This document shows, one piece after another, positions 7,792-15,944 of a stretch of DNA of 50,065 nucleotides. Both the position numbers and the translations under genes were made by a program. The first letter of the stretch is position 1. Each line of letters opens with the position of its first letter. The stretch is from positions 1 through 50,065 of the forward strand of contig JAGBJJ010000068.1 of assembly GCA_017934525.1 (NCBI GenBank). Reading direction: 5' to 3'. A model generated the notes under the pieces. The model was not told where the DNA came from. It did not search any database and saw nothing but the letters and a program-made list of their open reading frames with translations. This stretch comes from Prevotella sp. (GTDB taxonomy: Bacteria > Bacteroidota > Bacteroidia > Bacteroidales > Bacteroidaceae).

Positions 7792-9165
7792 ATGGCATCA
7801 TTTATCATCGAAGGCGGACATCCGCTGAGCGGCACTATCATACCACAGGGCGCCAAGAACGAGGCTCTGCAGGTTATCTGCGCCACACTGCTCACTGCCG
7901 AGCCCGTGACCATCGCCAACATTCCCGACATTCGCGACGTGAACAACCTCATACGGTTGCTCAAGGATATCGGAGTGAAGGTGACGCAAGGTTGCTGTCC
8001 TGAGTTAAGAACTCATCGTTCTGATGCTGCGCAGCCTACTAAGGACTCCGAACTATACACTACCAACTGCTATACGTTCCAGGCCGACGAGCTTAATCTG
8101 GACTATCTGCAAAGCGACGACTTCGTCAGCAAGTGCTCGCAGCTGCGCGGTTCGGTCATGATGATAGGACCGCTGCTGGCCCGCATGGGAAAAGCCATCA
8201 TAGCCAAACCCGGGGGCGACAAGATTGGGCGCCGCCGACTGGACACCCACTTCCTGGGTTTCGAGAAGCTCGGAGCGCAGTTTAACCACGTGGCTGAGCG
8301 CGGCGTCTACCAGATATCGGCACAGCGGCTGAAGGGCTGCTACATGCTGCTCGACGAAGCCAGCGTCACCGGCACGGCCAACATCATCATGGCGGCCGTC
8401 ATGGCCAAGGGCAAGACGACCATCTACAACGCGGCCTGCGAGCCATACCTGCAGCAGCTCTGCCGCATGCTCAACAGCATGGGAGCACGCATCAGCGGCA
8501 TTGCCTCCAACCTGCTCACCATCGAAGGGGTCGACCATCTGCACGGCACGGACCACCGCCTGCTGCCCGACATGATAGAGGTGGGCTCGTTCATAGGCAT
8601 GGCTGCCATGGTGGGCGACGGCATCCGCATCAAGGATGTATCGCAGAAGGACCTGGGCATCATTCCCAACACCTTCCGCCGACTTGGTATCAAGATTAAG
8701 GTGGAGGGCGACGACCTCTTCATACCCCGCATGCGCCACTATGAGGTGCAGTCGTTCATCGACGGCACCATCATGACCTTGGCCGACGCTCCCTGGCCGG
8801 GCCTGACGCCCGACCTCATCTCGGTGCTCATCACCGTGGCCACACAAGCCCGCGGCTCGGTGCTCTTCCACCAGAAGATGTTCGAGAGCCGACTCTTCTT
8901 CGTCGACAAACTCATCGACATGGGTGCACAGATTATCCTCTGCGACCCACACCGCGCCGTCGTCGTGGGCCACGACCGCAAGCTGCAACTGAAGGCTGGC
9001 CGCATGTCGAGCCCCGACATCCGCGCCGGCATCGCCCTGCTCATAGCGGCCATGAGTGCCAAGGGCACCAGCCGCATCGACAACATCGAGCAGATTGACC
9101 GCGGCTATGAGCACATCGAGCAGCGACTGAACGCACTGGGCGCCAAAATCACGCGTATTCCCTAA
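7792..9165 (+). CDS. murA: UDP-N-acetylglucosamine 1-carboxyvinyltransferase MurA (Asp active-site form)
   Basis: MurA transfers enolpyruvate from PEP to UDP-GlcNAc, the first committed step of peptidoglycan synthesis, in the cytoplasm. The 457 residues show the family landmarks PQGAKNEALQ (Lys22/Asn23), LRGSVMMIGP, DEASVTGTANIIMA and DIRAGIALLIAAM. The active-site loop reads KPGGDKIGRRRLDTH: Asp143 sits where most MurA enzymes have the PEP/fosfomycin-reactive Cys (Cys115 in E. coli). Cys-to-Asp MurA variants are active and fosfomycin-resistant. The protein is about 20 residues longer than the usual 435, because of an insert at about residues 67-92 (bases 7990-8067). Part of the tsaB-to-rseP run. 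Confidence 0.96.
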   Translation: MASFIIEGGHPLSGTIIPQGAKNEALQVICATLLTAEPVTIANIPDIRDVNNLIRLLKDIGVKVTQGCCPELRTHRSDAAQPTKDSELYTTNCYTFQADELNLDYLQSDDFVSKCSQLRGSVMMIGPLLARMGKAIIAKPGGDKIGRRRLDTHFLGFEKLGAQFNHVAERGVYQISAQRLKGCYMLLDEASVTGTANIIMAAVMAKGKTTIYNAACEPYLQQLCRMLNSMGARISGIASNLLTIEGVDHLHGTDHRLLPDMIEVGSFIGMAAMVGDGIRIKDVSQKDLGIIPNTFRRLGIKIKVEGDDLFIPRMRHYEVQSFIDGTIMTLADAPWPGLTPDLISVLITVATQARGSVLFHQKMFESRLFFVDKLIDMGAQIILCDPHRAVVVGHDRKLQLKAGRMSSPDIRAGIALLIAAMSAKGTSRIDNIEQIDRGYEHIEQRLNALGAKITRIP

Positions 9166-9191
9166 CCCTGCTACAAAACCCACGAGAAATC

Positions 9192-9704
9192 ATGATTCGT
9201 CCAGAAGAAGTCTACCGCATCGGTCGCCTCGGCAAGGCCCACGGCGTGAAAGGCGAACTGTCGTTCCAGTTTGATGACGATGTGTTTGACCGCGCCGAGG
9301 CCGACTACCTCATCATCGAGGTCGACGGTATCCTAGTTCCTTTCTTCATCGAGGAATACCGCTTCCGCTCTGACTCCACGGCCATTCTGAAACTGGAAGA
9401 CATCGACACTCAGGAGCGGGCTCGCGAACTGACCAACTGCGATGTCTACTTCCCCCGCGCCCTCACCCCGCACGACGACGAGGAAGAGCTACGCTGGAGC
9501 TTCTTTGTAGGTTTCGATTTAGTCGAAGCCCGCAGCGGCAAGAGCGTCGGCCGCATCGCCCACGTAGACGATACCACTGCCAACATTCTCTTCGAACTGG
9601 AAGACGGCACACTCATTCCTGCCGCCGAAGAACTCATCACCGACGTGGACCACGACGCCCGCCGCATCACCATCGACCTGCCGGAAGGGCTGCTCGAACT
9701 GTAA
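9192..9704 (+). CDS. rimM: ribosome maturation factor RimM
   Basis: RimM binds ribosomal protein S19 and assists late assembly of the 30S head. The 170-residue protein has the N-terminal RimM barrel starting RIGRLGKAHGVKGELSF (residues 7-23) and a C-terminal PRC-barrel (about 95-170, with VGRIAHVDDTTANILFEL). Length and domain order are normal. It sits between murA and dxr, as is usual in Bacteroidota. Confidence 0.94.
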   Translation: MIRPEEVYRIGRLGKAHGVKGELSFQFDDDVFDRAEADYLIIEVDGILVPFFIEEYRFRSDSTAILKLEDIDTQERARELTNCDVYFPRALTPHDDEEELRWSFFVGFDLVEARSGKSVGRIAHVDDTTANILFELEDGTLIPAAEELITDVDHDARRITIDLPEGLLEL

Positions 9705-9773
9705 CTTCCAGAAAAAACGTCATAACAAGATAACATCATAACGAAAAAAAAGAAACAACGAGAAAGCAAGACA

Positions 9774-10946
9774 ATGTCTAACCACCAGAAAAAACAGATA
9801 GCTATCCTCGGTTCTACCGGCAGCATCGGCACACAGGCACTGCAGGTGATTGAAGAGCACCAGGACCTCTATGAAGTATACTGCCTGACGGCCAACAACC
9901 GCGTGCAGCTGTTGGCCCAGCAGGCCCATCAGTTCCACCCCGCCGCCGTGGTCATTGCCAACGAGCAGCGCTACGACGAACTAAAGGCACTGATGGAGGA
10001 CCTGCCCAACGTGAAGGTCTATGCCGGCGCCCGCGCCCTCGACGAGATTGTGGAGGCCGAGCCCATTGACATGGTGCTCACTGCCATGGTGGGCTTCGCC
10101 GGCCTGTCGCCCACCATTCATGCAATAAAAGCACATAAGGCCATCGCCCTGGCCAACAAGGAGACACTCGTGGTGGCAGGCGAGCTCATCTGCCGCCTGG
10201 CCATTGAGAACCGCGCCGCCATCCTGCCCGTCGACTCGGAGCACTCGGCCATCTTCCAGAGCCTCGTCGGCGAAGATCAGAATCCTATCGACAAGATTCT
10301 GCTCACGGCCTCTGGCGGCCCCTTCCGCCTGAAGTCTATCGACGAGCTGGCCTCTGTGACGAAGGCCGACGCCCTGCGCCACCCCACATGGGACATGGGC
10401 GCGAAGATTACCATCGACTCGGCATCGATGATGAACAAGGGCTTCGAGGTCATCGAGGCAAAGTGGCTCTTCGGCGTCGACGCCAAGCAGATTCAGGTGT
10501 TGGTGCACCCGCAGTCGATTGTCCACTCGGCCGTGCAGTTCCAGGACGGCTCGGTGAAGGCCCAGCTGGGCGTGCCCGACATGCGGCTGCCCATCCAGTA
10601 TGCCTTCTCCTATCCACAGCGCCTGCCGCTGAGCGGCGAGCGTCTCGACCTCTTCCGGGCGCAGCATCTGGACTTCTTCGAGCCCGACCTGAAGAAGTTC
10701 CGCTGTCTGCAGATGGCCTACGAGGCAATAGCCCGCGGCGGCAACATGCCCTGCATCGTCAATGCGGCCAATGAGATTGTGAACCGTGCCTTCCTGGAGG
10801 ACCGCTGCGGCTTCCTGCAGATGGCCGACATCATCGCCGAGACCATGCAGCGCGCCACTTTCATTTCCGCGCCCACCTACGACGACTACGTCCTTACCGA
10901 CACCGAGGCACGGCACATTGCAGCAGCGTTGCTCAACACCCCCTAA
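9774..10946 (+). CDS. dxr: 1-deoxy-D-xylulose 5-phosphate reductoisomerase
   Basis: Dxr converts DXP to MEP with NADPH, the committing step of the non-mevalonate isoprenoid pathway. The 390 residues show the nucleotide-binding AILGSTGSIGTQAL (10-23), the metal and substrate-binding PVDSEHSAIFQ, the flexible-loop region GGPFR and ATWDM-like HPTWDMGAKITIDSASMMNKG. Length is normal. Its stop codon (TAA 10944-10946) lies inside the left arm of a large inverted repeat, so the last residues (NTP) are partly set by that repeat. IspD of the same pathway is encoded 19 kb further on. Confidence 0.96.
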   Translation: MSNHQKKQIAILGSTGSIGTQALQVIEEHQDLYEVYCLTANNRVQLLAQQAHQFHPAAVVIANEQRYDELKALMEDLPNVKVYAGARALDEIVEAEPIDMVLTAMVGFAGLSPTIHAIKAHKAIALANKETLVVAGELICRLAIENRAAILPVDSEHSAIFQSLVGEDQNPIDKILLTASGGPFRLKSIDELASVTKADALRHPTWDMGAKITIDSASMMNKGFEVIEAKWLFGVDAKQIQVLVHPQSIVHSAVQFQDGSVKAQLGVPDMRLPIQYAFSYPQRLPLSGERLDLFRAQHLDFFEPDLKKFRCLQMAYEAIARGGNMPCIVNAANEIVNRAFLEDRCGFLQMADIIAETMQRATFISAPTYDDYVLTDTEARHIAAALLNTP

Positions 10947-11068
10947 GCAAGGGGGAGATGGGGTCTGAACAAGCGCAGTCCCCCCAAACCATATAACATA
11001 ACATATATATTATTGTGGCGTCTGATTTCCACGCTTGTTCAGGCCCCCTACCCCCTTTACTTAGGGGC
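10939..11068. repeat. large imperfect inverted repeat between dxr and rseP
   Basis: Two arms of 37 bases, 10939-10975 and 11032-11068, are complementary at roughly 33 positions, including the inner CTGAACAAGCG without a mismatch. They enclose 56 A/T-rich bases (10976-11031). The left arm holds the dxr stop codon and the right arm ends 14 bases before the rseP ATG. The layout resembles a non-coding miniature element or a long RNA hairpin that could separate dxr from rseP expression. The inner GGTCTGAACA motif also occurs at 6311-6320. No target-site duplication is obvious. Confidence 0.75.
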
Positions 11069-11082
11069 TTATACAAAAGACA

Positions 11083-12459
11083 ATGGAGATTTTTCTGATC
11101 CGACTCTTACAATTCCTGCTCGCCATCAGCCTGCTGGTGCTGCTCCATGAGGGCGGCCACTTCTTCTTCTCGAAGCTGTTCGGCGTGCGCGTTGAGAAAT
11201 TCTACCTATTCTTCGATGTGACCTTAGGCAAATGGACCGGCAAGCTATTCAGCTTCAAGCCCAAGAAGAGCGATACGGAGTATGGCGTGGGCTGGCTGCC
11301 CCTGGGCGGCTACTGCAAGATTGCCGGCATGATTGACGAGAGCTTCGACACCGAACAGATGAAGCAGCCGGCACAGCCGTGGGAATTCCGCACCAAGCCA
11401 GCCTGGCAGCGCTTCTTCATCATGATTGGCGGTGTGCTGGTCAACTTCCTGCTGGCACTGTTTATCTATTCGATGATTCTGTTCCACTGGGGTGATACCT
11501 ACGTGCCGCTGTCGCAAATGTCGCAGGGCATGGAGTTTAATGACGATGCCAAGGCACTGGGCTTCATGGACGGCGACGTGCTGCTGGCCACCGACCACGG
11601 CGAACTGAAGAAGTTCGGCGGCGACATGTTCCGGCAGATATCCACGGCGAAGAGTGTCACCGTGATGCGACACGGACAGCAGGTGGAGATAGCACTGCCC
11701 GGCGACCTCAACCTGCTCGACATGCTGAAGACGGAGCCCGTCTTCGCCCGTGTCTACATACCCGCCGTCATCGACAGCGTGCTGCCCGACTCGCCGGCCG
11801 ACCACATCGGACTGCAGCGCGGCGACCGCATCACCATGATTGGCAACAAGCCGGTGGAGTCGTTCGGACAGCTCACCGACGAGCTGGCTCGCCGTAGTGA
11901 CGTGCTGGCGGCGGCTGCCACGGCCGATGACAGCATGCGTGTGCGCTGTGTCAACGTGGCTTTCGAGCGTGGCGGCGTGGCCGACACCATCGAAGTGGAG
12001 CTGACGCCCAACCTGAAGCTGGGCTTCACACCGCAGCAGCTTTATGAACCCATCACCCGCGAGTATGGCTTCTTCGAGAGTTTCCCCGCCGGCATCAAGT
12101 ATGGTCTGCATGTGCTGAAAGGCTACGTGGACGACCTGAAGTATGTGTTCACGGCCGATGGCGCCAAGTCGCTCGGCGGCTTCGGAGCTATAGGCAGCCT
12201 TTTCCCCGCCACGTGGGACTGGCACCGCTTCTGGGAGATGACGGCCTTCCTCAGCATCATCCTCGCCTTCATGAACATCCTGCCCATCCCGGCGCTCGAC
12301 GGCGGCCATGTGCTCTTCCTCATCTACGAGATGATTACGCGCCGCAAGCCTTCAGAGCGCTTTATGATATGGGCCGAATACTTTGGCTTCGGTCTCATCA
12401 TACTGCTGATGATAGTGGCCAACCTGAACGACATACTGCGCTGGATGGGCTACCTGTAG
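11083..12459 (+). CDS. rseP: RIP metalloprotease RseP (site-2 protease)
   Basis: A 458-residue inner-membrane zinc protease that performs intramembrane proteolysis, for example of anti-sigma factors or leftover signal peptides. The zinc motif is HEGGH (22-26) in the first membrane helix, the third ligand lies in PIPALDGGH (Asp406), and a PDZ domain with SPADHIGLQRGDRI lies in the middle. Further membrane segments are at about 105-130, 385-410 and 435-455. It is preceded by an inverted repeat rather than by a clean short gap, so it may have separate regulation from dxr. Confidence 0.95.
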   Translation: MEIFLIRLLQFLLAISLLVLLHEGGHFFFSKLFGVRVEKFYLFFDVTLGKWTGKLFSFKPKKSDTEYGVGWLPLGGYCKIAGMIDESFDTEQMKQPAQPWEFRTKPAWQRFFIMIGGVLVNFLLALFIYSMILFHWGDTYVPLSQMSQGMEFNDDAKALGFMDGDVLLATDHGELKKFGGDMFRQISTAKSVTVMRHGQQVEIALPGDLNLLDMLKTEPVFARVYIPAVIDSVLPDSPADHIGLQRGDRITMIGNKPVESFGQLTDELARRSDVLAAAATADDSMRVRCVNVAFERGGVADTIEVELTPNLKLGFTPQQLYEPITREYGFFESFPAGIKYGLHVLKGYVDDLKYVFTADGAKSLGGFGAIGSLFPATWDWHRFWEMTAFLSIILAFMNILPIPALDGGHVLFLIYEMITRRKPSERFMIWAEYFGFGLIILLMIVANLNDILRWMGYL

Positions 12460-12486
12460 CCTACCCCGGCGCCATCACTACAAGCG

Positions 12487-12528
12487 CGCGAGAGAGCTGT
12501 CATCTGCATGGGTGACAGCTCTCTCGCG
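12487..12528. terminator. bidirectional hairpin between rseP and comEC
   Basis: A perfect 16-bp stem (12487-12502 and 12513-12528) with a 10-base loop lies between the convergent rseP and comEC genes. There is no clear T-run, so it may act as a hairpin barrier or mRNA 3' end protector rather than as a classic intrinsic terminator. Confidence 0.65.
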
Positions 12529-12560
12529 TTGCAGGGGACACGGCTCCACCATGCATAACC

Positions 12561-13715
12561 TCACGGCCTACGCAGCAGCCGCAGCAGCATGAAGTAGAGA
12601 CAGCCTATGGCCACATAGATGAGCACCACCTGCCATGCGGCAAACTGCAGTCCGTCGATACTGGCCAGGGGCCAACGCGACAACCACCCGAGCGAAGCAT
12701 TGAGCGCACGCACCAGCAGCAACAGCACCGGCGCACACCAGGGCAGCAGCAGCGTGAGCAGGGCGGCATAGAGAATGAGTGTGGCCAGAGGGACAGCCAC
12801 GAAATTGGTGAACAGAAACCAGGTGGAGAAGCGGTGGAAATAGTACGCGATGAGCGGCGCCACCCCCAACTGGGCCGACAGTGAAACGGCCGTCATGCCG
12901 CACACCCACTTTTGCAGCGGATGCAAGAACAGGTAGTCGCGGGGAACCATGGCTTCGAACAAGGGCATGAACAGAAGGATTGACAGCACGGCGAGAAACG
13001 ACATCTGAAAGCCTACGTCGTAAAGCGAACGTGCGTCGGCGAGCAACAGGATGATGGCCGTCAGCGACAGCGCATTCACAGTAGAGTGTCCACGGCCTCC
13101 CAACGAGAATATAGCATAGCAGCTGATCATCGTGGCCGACCGCATGACGCTGGGCGAGAGACCTGTGAGGAAGGCGAAGGCCCAGATGCCGAGCACCACG
13201 AGTGCCTGCGCAACCCACCACCTGCGGCGCCTCAGCGTCAGCGTGGTGAGCAACAGATAGACCACGCTAAGATGCATACCGCTGAGGGCCAGCACATGCG
13301 AGGCACCTGTGATGCTGTAGGTCTGACGAAGCGCTGGCGTGAGGGCCCGCTTGTCGCCCAGCGTCATGGCAGCCAGCACGCCATAGAGGTCGTCGTCGGT
13401 GCCGGTCGTCTGTCTGTACCGGTCGAGCAGATGCTCCCGCTGCTGCAGAAACCAGGTCTTCACCGGGACTGTGCGCTCATGCTGCCTGCCGCCCAACTGC
13501 CAGCTGGCCATGCCGAGCTGGGCAAAGCCTACGACGATGAGCACCGACTGTATGATGGCATGCCGACGACAAAACAAGGCAACGACCGTGGTGACAGTCA
13601 GCAACAGCAGCGACAGCCATAGCGGACAAGCCGTCAGCCGTGCCGCCACGATGCCTGCCACCATGGCAACCGCAAGACGAAACAAGGGTGCCGACTGCTG
13701 AAACTGTTTTTTCAT
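12561..13715 (-). CDS. comEC: short ComEC/Rec2-family competence membrane protein
   Basis: ComEC forms the inner-membrane channel for single-stranded DNA in natural transformation. The 384-residue protein has the family core: GASHVLALSGMHLSVVYLLL, then GLSPSVMRSATMI and many hydrophobic segments. It is much shorter than usual: the N-terminal OB-like (DUF4131) part is reduced to about 60 residues between the first helices and the core, and there is no C-terminal metallo-beta-lactamase domain. The start at 13715 (MKKQFQQ) is chosen because a TATTTTTG promoter box ends 6 bases before it; the alternative TTG start at 13724 would overlap that box. Whether this short form still works in DNA uptake is unclear. 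Confidence 0.85.
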   Translation of the reverse strand: MKKQFQQSAPLFRLAVAMVAGIVAARLTACPLWLSLLLLTVTTVVALFCRRHAIIQSVLIVVGFAQLGMASWQLGGRQHERTVPVKTWFLQQREHLLDRYRQTTGTDDDLYGVLAAMTLGDKRALTPALRQTYSITGASHVLALSGMHLSVVYLLLTTLTLRRRRWWVAQALVVLGIWAFAFLTGLSPSVMRSATMISCYAIFSLGGRGHSTVNALSLTAIILLLADARSLYDVGFQMSFLAVLSILLFMPLFEAMVPRDYLFLHPLQKWVCGMTAVSLSAQLGVAPLIAYYFHRFSTWFLFTNFVAVPLATLILYAALLTLLLPWCAPVLLLLVRALNASLGWLSRWPLASIDGLQFAAWQVVLIYVAIGCLYFMLLRLLRRP

Positions 13716-13721
13716 AGGCTG

Positions 13722-13729
13722 CAAAAATA
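13722..13729 (-). promoter_or_regulatory. -7 box of comEC, predicting a leaderless mRNA
   Basis: The minus strand reads TATTTTTG then CAGCCT then the ATG of comEC. With transcription starting about 4-7 bases past the box, the message would begin at or next to the start codon. Confidence 0.6.
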
Positions 13730-13913
13730 ATAATTTTTATTCATTCTGCAAAATCTTTTCACAACGATTACGCGATAAGCAAGGTTTGCAGCGGGCGTGG
13801 CAGCCCATCGTCGGCAGCCATGAGGCGGCGTTGCCCTGCCTGCATCCTATTTGCTTTTTGTCTGAGAAAGAAAGAAAATGTGTTTTTTCTTCCCTTTTCT
13901 CTTGCATATTTCG

Positions 13914-13921
13914 TAACTTTG
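13914..13921 (+). promoter_or_regulatory. -7 box of the SDR gene, predicting a very short leader
   Basis: TAACTTTG ends 8 bases before the ATG at 13930, so the predicted 5' leader is only a few bases. The promoter faces away from that of comEC, 184 bases away. Confidence 0.65.
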
Positions 13922-13929
13922 CCGACGAA

Positions 13930-14643
13930 ATGAAGAAGAAAGCAATCGTTATGGGCGCCTCGTCAGGCTTGGGGCGCGAGGTGGCCATGCTCCTCATAGA
14001 GCAGGGTTGGAGCGTGGGCGTGGCAGCCAGAAGAGAAGACCGTCTGCGACAGTTGCCGGCCGACGCCATGATGACCATCGACGTGACGGCGCCCGATGCG
14101 GCCGACCGACTGCAGCAACTGGCCGACATGCTGGGCGGCATGAATCTCTATTTCCACGCCTCGGGCATAGGCCACCAGAACCGGCAACTGACGGAACAGA
14201 CGGAGATTGACACCGTGATGACCAACGGCGTGGGCTTCACCCGCATGGTGGGGGCTGCCTATCGCTACATGGCAGAGCACGGCGGAGGACACATAGCCGT
14301 CATTTCATCGATAGCCGGCACCAAGGGGCTGGGACCCGCCCCGTCGTACTCGGCCACGAAAGCGCTGCAAAACGTCTACATCGAGGCACTCGAACAACAG
14401 GCGCGAGCCCGTAGGCTCAACATCCGCTTCACCGACATACGACCGGGTTTCGCCGACACCGACCTGCTGAACGACGGGCGCCGCTACCCCATGCTGCTAC
14501 ACCCTCACGACGTGGCACGCGACGCGATGGAAAGCATAGCCAAAGAGCGCCACGTGCGCGTGGTCGACTGGCGGTGGCGCGTCGTCACTCGTCTCTGGCG
14601 CTGCATACCGCGCTGGCTGTGGAGAAGAATAACTTTTATATAA
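13930..14643 (+). CDS. short-chain dehydrogenase/reductase (SDR) family protein
   Basis: A 237-residue NAD(P)-dependent oxidoreductase of the classical SDR fold. The cofactor motif is GASSGLG (9-15), and the catalytic residues are a Ser in VISSIAGT, Tyr140 and Lys144 in SYSATK. Arg-rich positions after the second strand (AARREDR) suggest NADP(H) preference. The start at 13930 gives the usual MKKKAIVMGASSG beginning; an in-frame start at 13786 would lie upstream of the promoter. Substrate unknown. It ends 7 bases before the GH53 gene, so both may be read from one promoter, although no functional link is evident. Confidence 0.9.
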   Translation: MKKKAIVMGASSGLGREVAMLLIEQGWSVGVAARREDRLRQLPADAMMTIDVTAPDAADRLQQLADMLGGMNLYFHASGIGHQNRQLTEQTEIDTVMTNGVGFTRMVGAAYRYMAEHGGGHIAVISSIAGTKGLGPAPSYSATKALQNVYIEALEQQARARRLNIRFTDIRPGFADTDLLNDGRRYPMLLHPHDVARDAMESIAKERHVRVVDWRWRVVTRLWRCIPRWLWRRITFI

Positions 14644-14650
14644 TGATAAC

Positions 14651-15826
14651 ATGAACATAAGGAATCTATTCGTGGCAGCAGCCCTCGCAAGCTGCTGCAT
14701 GGGCGCCGCCGCACAAGCGTTCGTCTGCGGCGCCGACGTCAGCTGGTGCACCGAGATGGAGGCCGACGGCAAAAAATTCTACGACAAGAACGGACAGCAG
14801 ACGGAGCTGATGCAACTGATGCGGCAGACGGGCATGAATGCCGTCCGGCTGCGCGTGTGGGTCAACCCGGAGGCAGACTATGGGGCATGGTGCGACAAGG
14901 CCGATGTGCTGGTGAAGGCCCGCCGGGCCAAGGCCGCGGGGCTCGACGTGATGATCGACTTCCACTACAGCGACCGCTTTGCCGATCCCGGACAGCAGTA
15001 TAAGCCCTCAGCATGGGCAGCTCTCTCAGGCGACGCGCTAAAGGAGGCCGTCAGCAGCCACACGAAGGAGGTGCTGCAGGCTCTGAAAGATGAAGGCATA
15101 GAGCCCCGCTGGGTGCAGGTGGGCAACGAGACGCGCCCCGGCATGATATTCGACGACGGGAAACTCAACTGGAGCGTGAGCGGCGAGGCCACGTGGAGCG
15201 GCTATGTGGCCCTGAGCAATGCCGGCTACGACGCCGTGAAGCAGGTGCTGCCCGAGGCACAGGTCATCGTGCACATCGACAAGGCGAAAGACGACAACGC
15301 GTGGTTCTACACGGCCTTCAAGCAGTATGGCGGCCGCTTCGACATGATAGGACTGTCGCACTATCCCGACTGGGCTGGCTGGAGCAGCGACAACACCAGC
15401 GCCGCCTACCAGGTGAAGCGGCTGCACCAGCGCTTCCAAGTGCCTGTAATGCTGGTGGAGACGGGCTACGACGCCTGGGACGAGGACCGCGCCTACAACG
15501 TGATGGCCGACCTCTTCCAAAAGACAGAGCAGCTCGAAGGCTGCGCCGGCATCTTCTACTGGGAGCCTGAGGTGTACGGCGGATGGAAGCCCGAAGCCTA
15601 CACCCGCTGGGGGTGGAACAGCTACAACATGGGAGCCTTCACCCCGCAGGGCCGCCCGAGCAAGGCGCTGACGCCCTTCGGCAGCGTGGCTGCCGGCATC
15701 ATTGGGCTGCATCATTCGAAAGAATGCAGCTCACCTATGATGTTCGACACGCTGGGCCGCCCTGCTCCTGCCGACGGACGCAAAGGCATCGGCATCAGCG
15801 AGGGGCGCAAGGTGGCTAACAGATAA
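14651..15826 (+). CDS. secreted GH53 arabinogalactan endo-beta-1,4-galactanase
   Basis: GH53 enzymes cut beta-1,4-galactan side chains of pectin (type I arabinogalactan). The 391-residue protein has a signal peptide ending AAAQA, then the family start FVCGADVSWCTEMEADGKKF, NAVRLRVWVNP and DVMIDFHYSDRFADPGQQ. The acid/base is Glu160 in VGNETRPG and the nucleophile is Glu270 in VETGYDAW, both typical. The last 40 residues (MMFDTLGRPAPADGRKGIG, ending EGRKVANR) extend beyond the catalytic barrel and resemble the sorting tails of the two other secreted proteins in this window. No SusC/SusD pair is next to it, so this is not a classic polysaccharide utilisation locus. Confidence 0.93.
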   Translation: MNIRNLFVAAALASCCMGAAAQAFVCGADVSWCTEMEADGKKFYDKNGQQTELMQLMRQTGMNAVRLRVWVNPEADYGAWCDKADVLVKARRAKAAGLDVMIDFHYSDRFADPGQQYKPSAWAALSGDALKEAVSSHTKEVLQALKDEGIEPRWVQVGNETRPGMIFDDGKLNWSVSGEATWSGYVALSNAGYDAVKQVLPEAQVIVHIDKAKDDNAWFYTAFKQYGGRFDMIGLSHYPDWAGWSSDNTSAAYQVKRLHQRFQVPVMLVETGYDAWDEDRAYNVMADLFQKTEQLEGCAGIFYWEPEVYGGWKPEAYTRWGWNSYNMGAFTPQGRPSKALTPFGSVAAGIIGLHHSKECSSPMMFDTLGRPAPADGRKGIGISEGRKVANR

Positions 15827-15852
15827 ACTGACAGAAAGTCATAAAAATAATT

Positions 15853-15892
15853 AAAATGAGGAACTACGTAAATGTACTCCTCATTTTTTTTT
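15853..15892 (+). terminator. intrinsic terminator after the GH53 gene
   Basis: AAAATGAGGA (15853-15862) pairs with TCCTCATTTT (15878-15887) and is followed by an uninterrupted T-run to 15892. The promoter box of the next gene starts two bases later. Confidence 0.8.
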
Positions 15893-15893
15893 G

Positions 15894-15901
15894 TATTTTT
15901 G
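15894..15901 (+). promoter_or_regulatory. -7 box of the large secreted protein gene
   Basis: TATTTTTG, consensus TAnnTTTG, 43 bases before the ATG at 15945. It directly abuts the preceding terminator. Confidence 0.6.
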
Positions 15902-15944
15902 CCATGCAAACTACTTTACCAACAATTACTAAACTAAACTCATC

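Noticed and set aside
8209-8230. Loss of the MurA active-site Cys as a sign of an inactive paralogue
   Set aside because: All other conserved residues are intact, Asp at this site is known to support catalysis, and the gene lies in its conserved operon.
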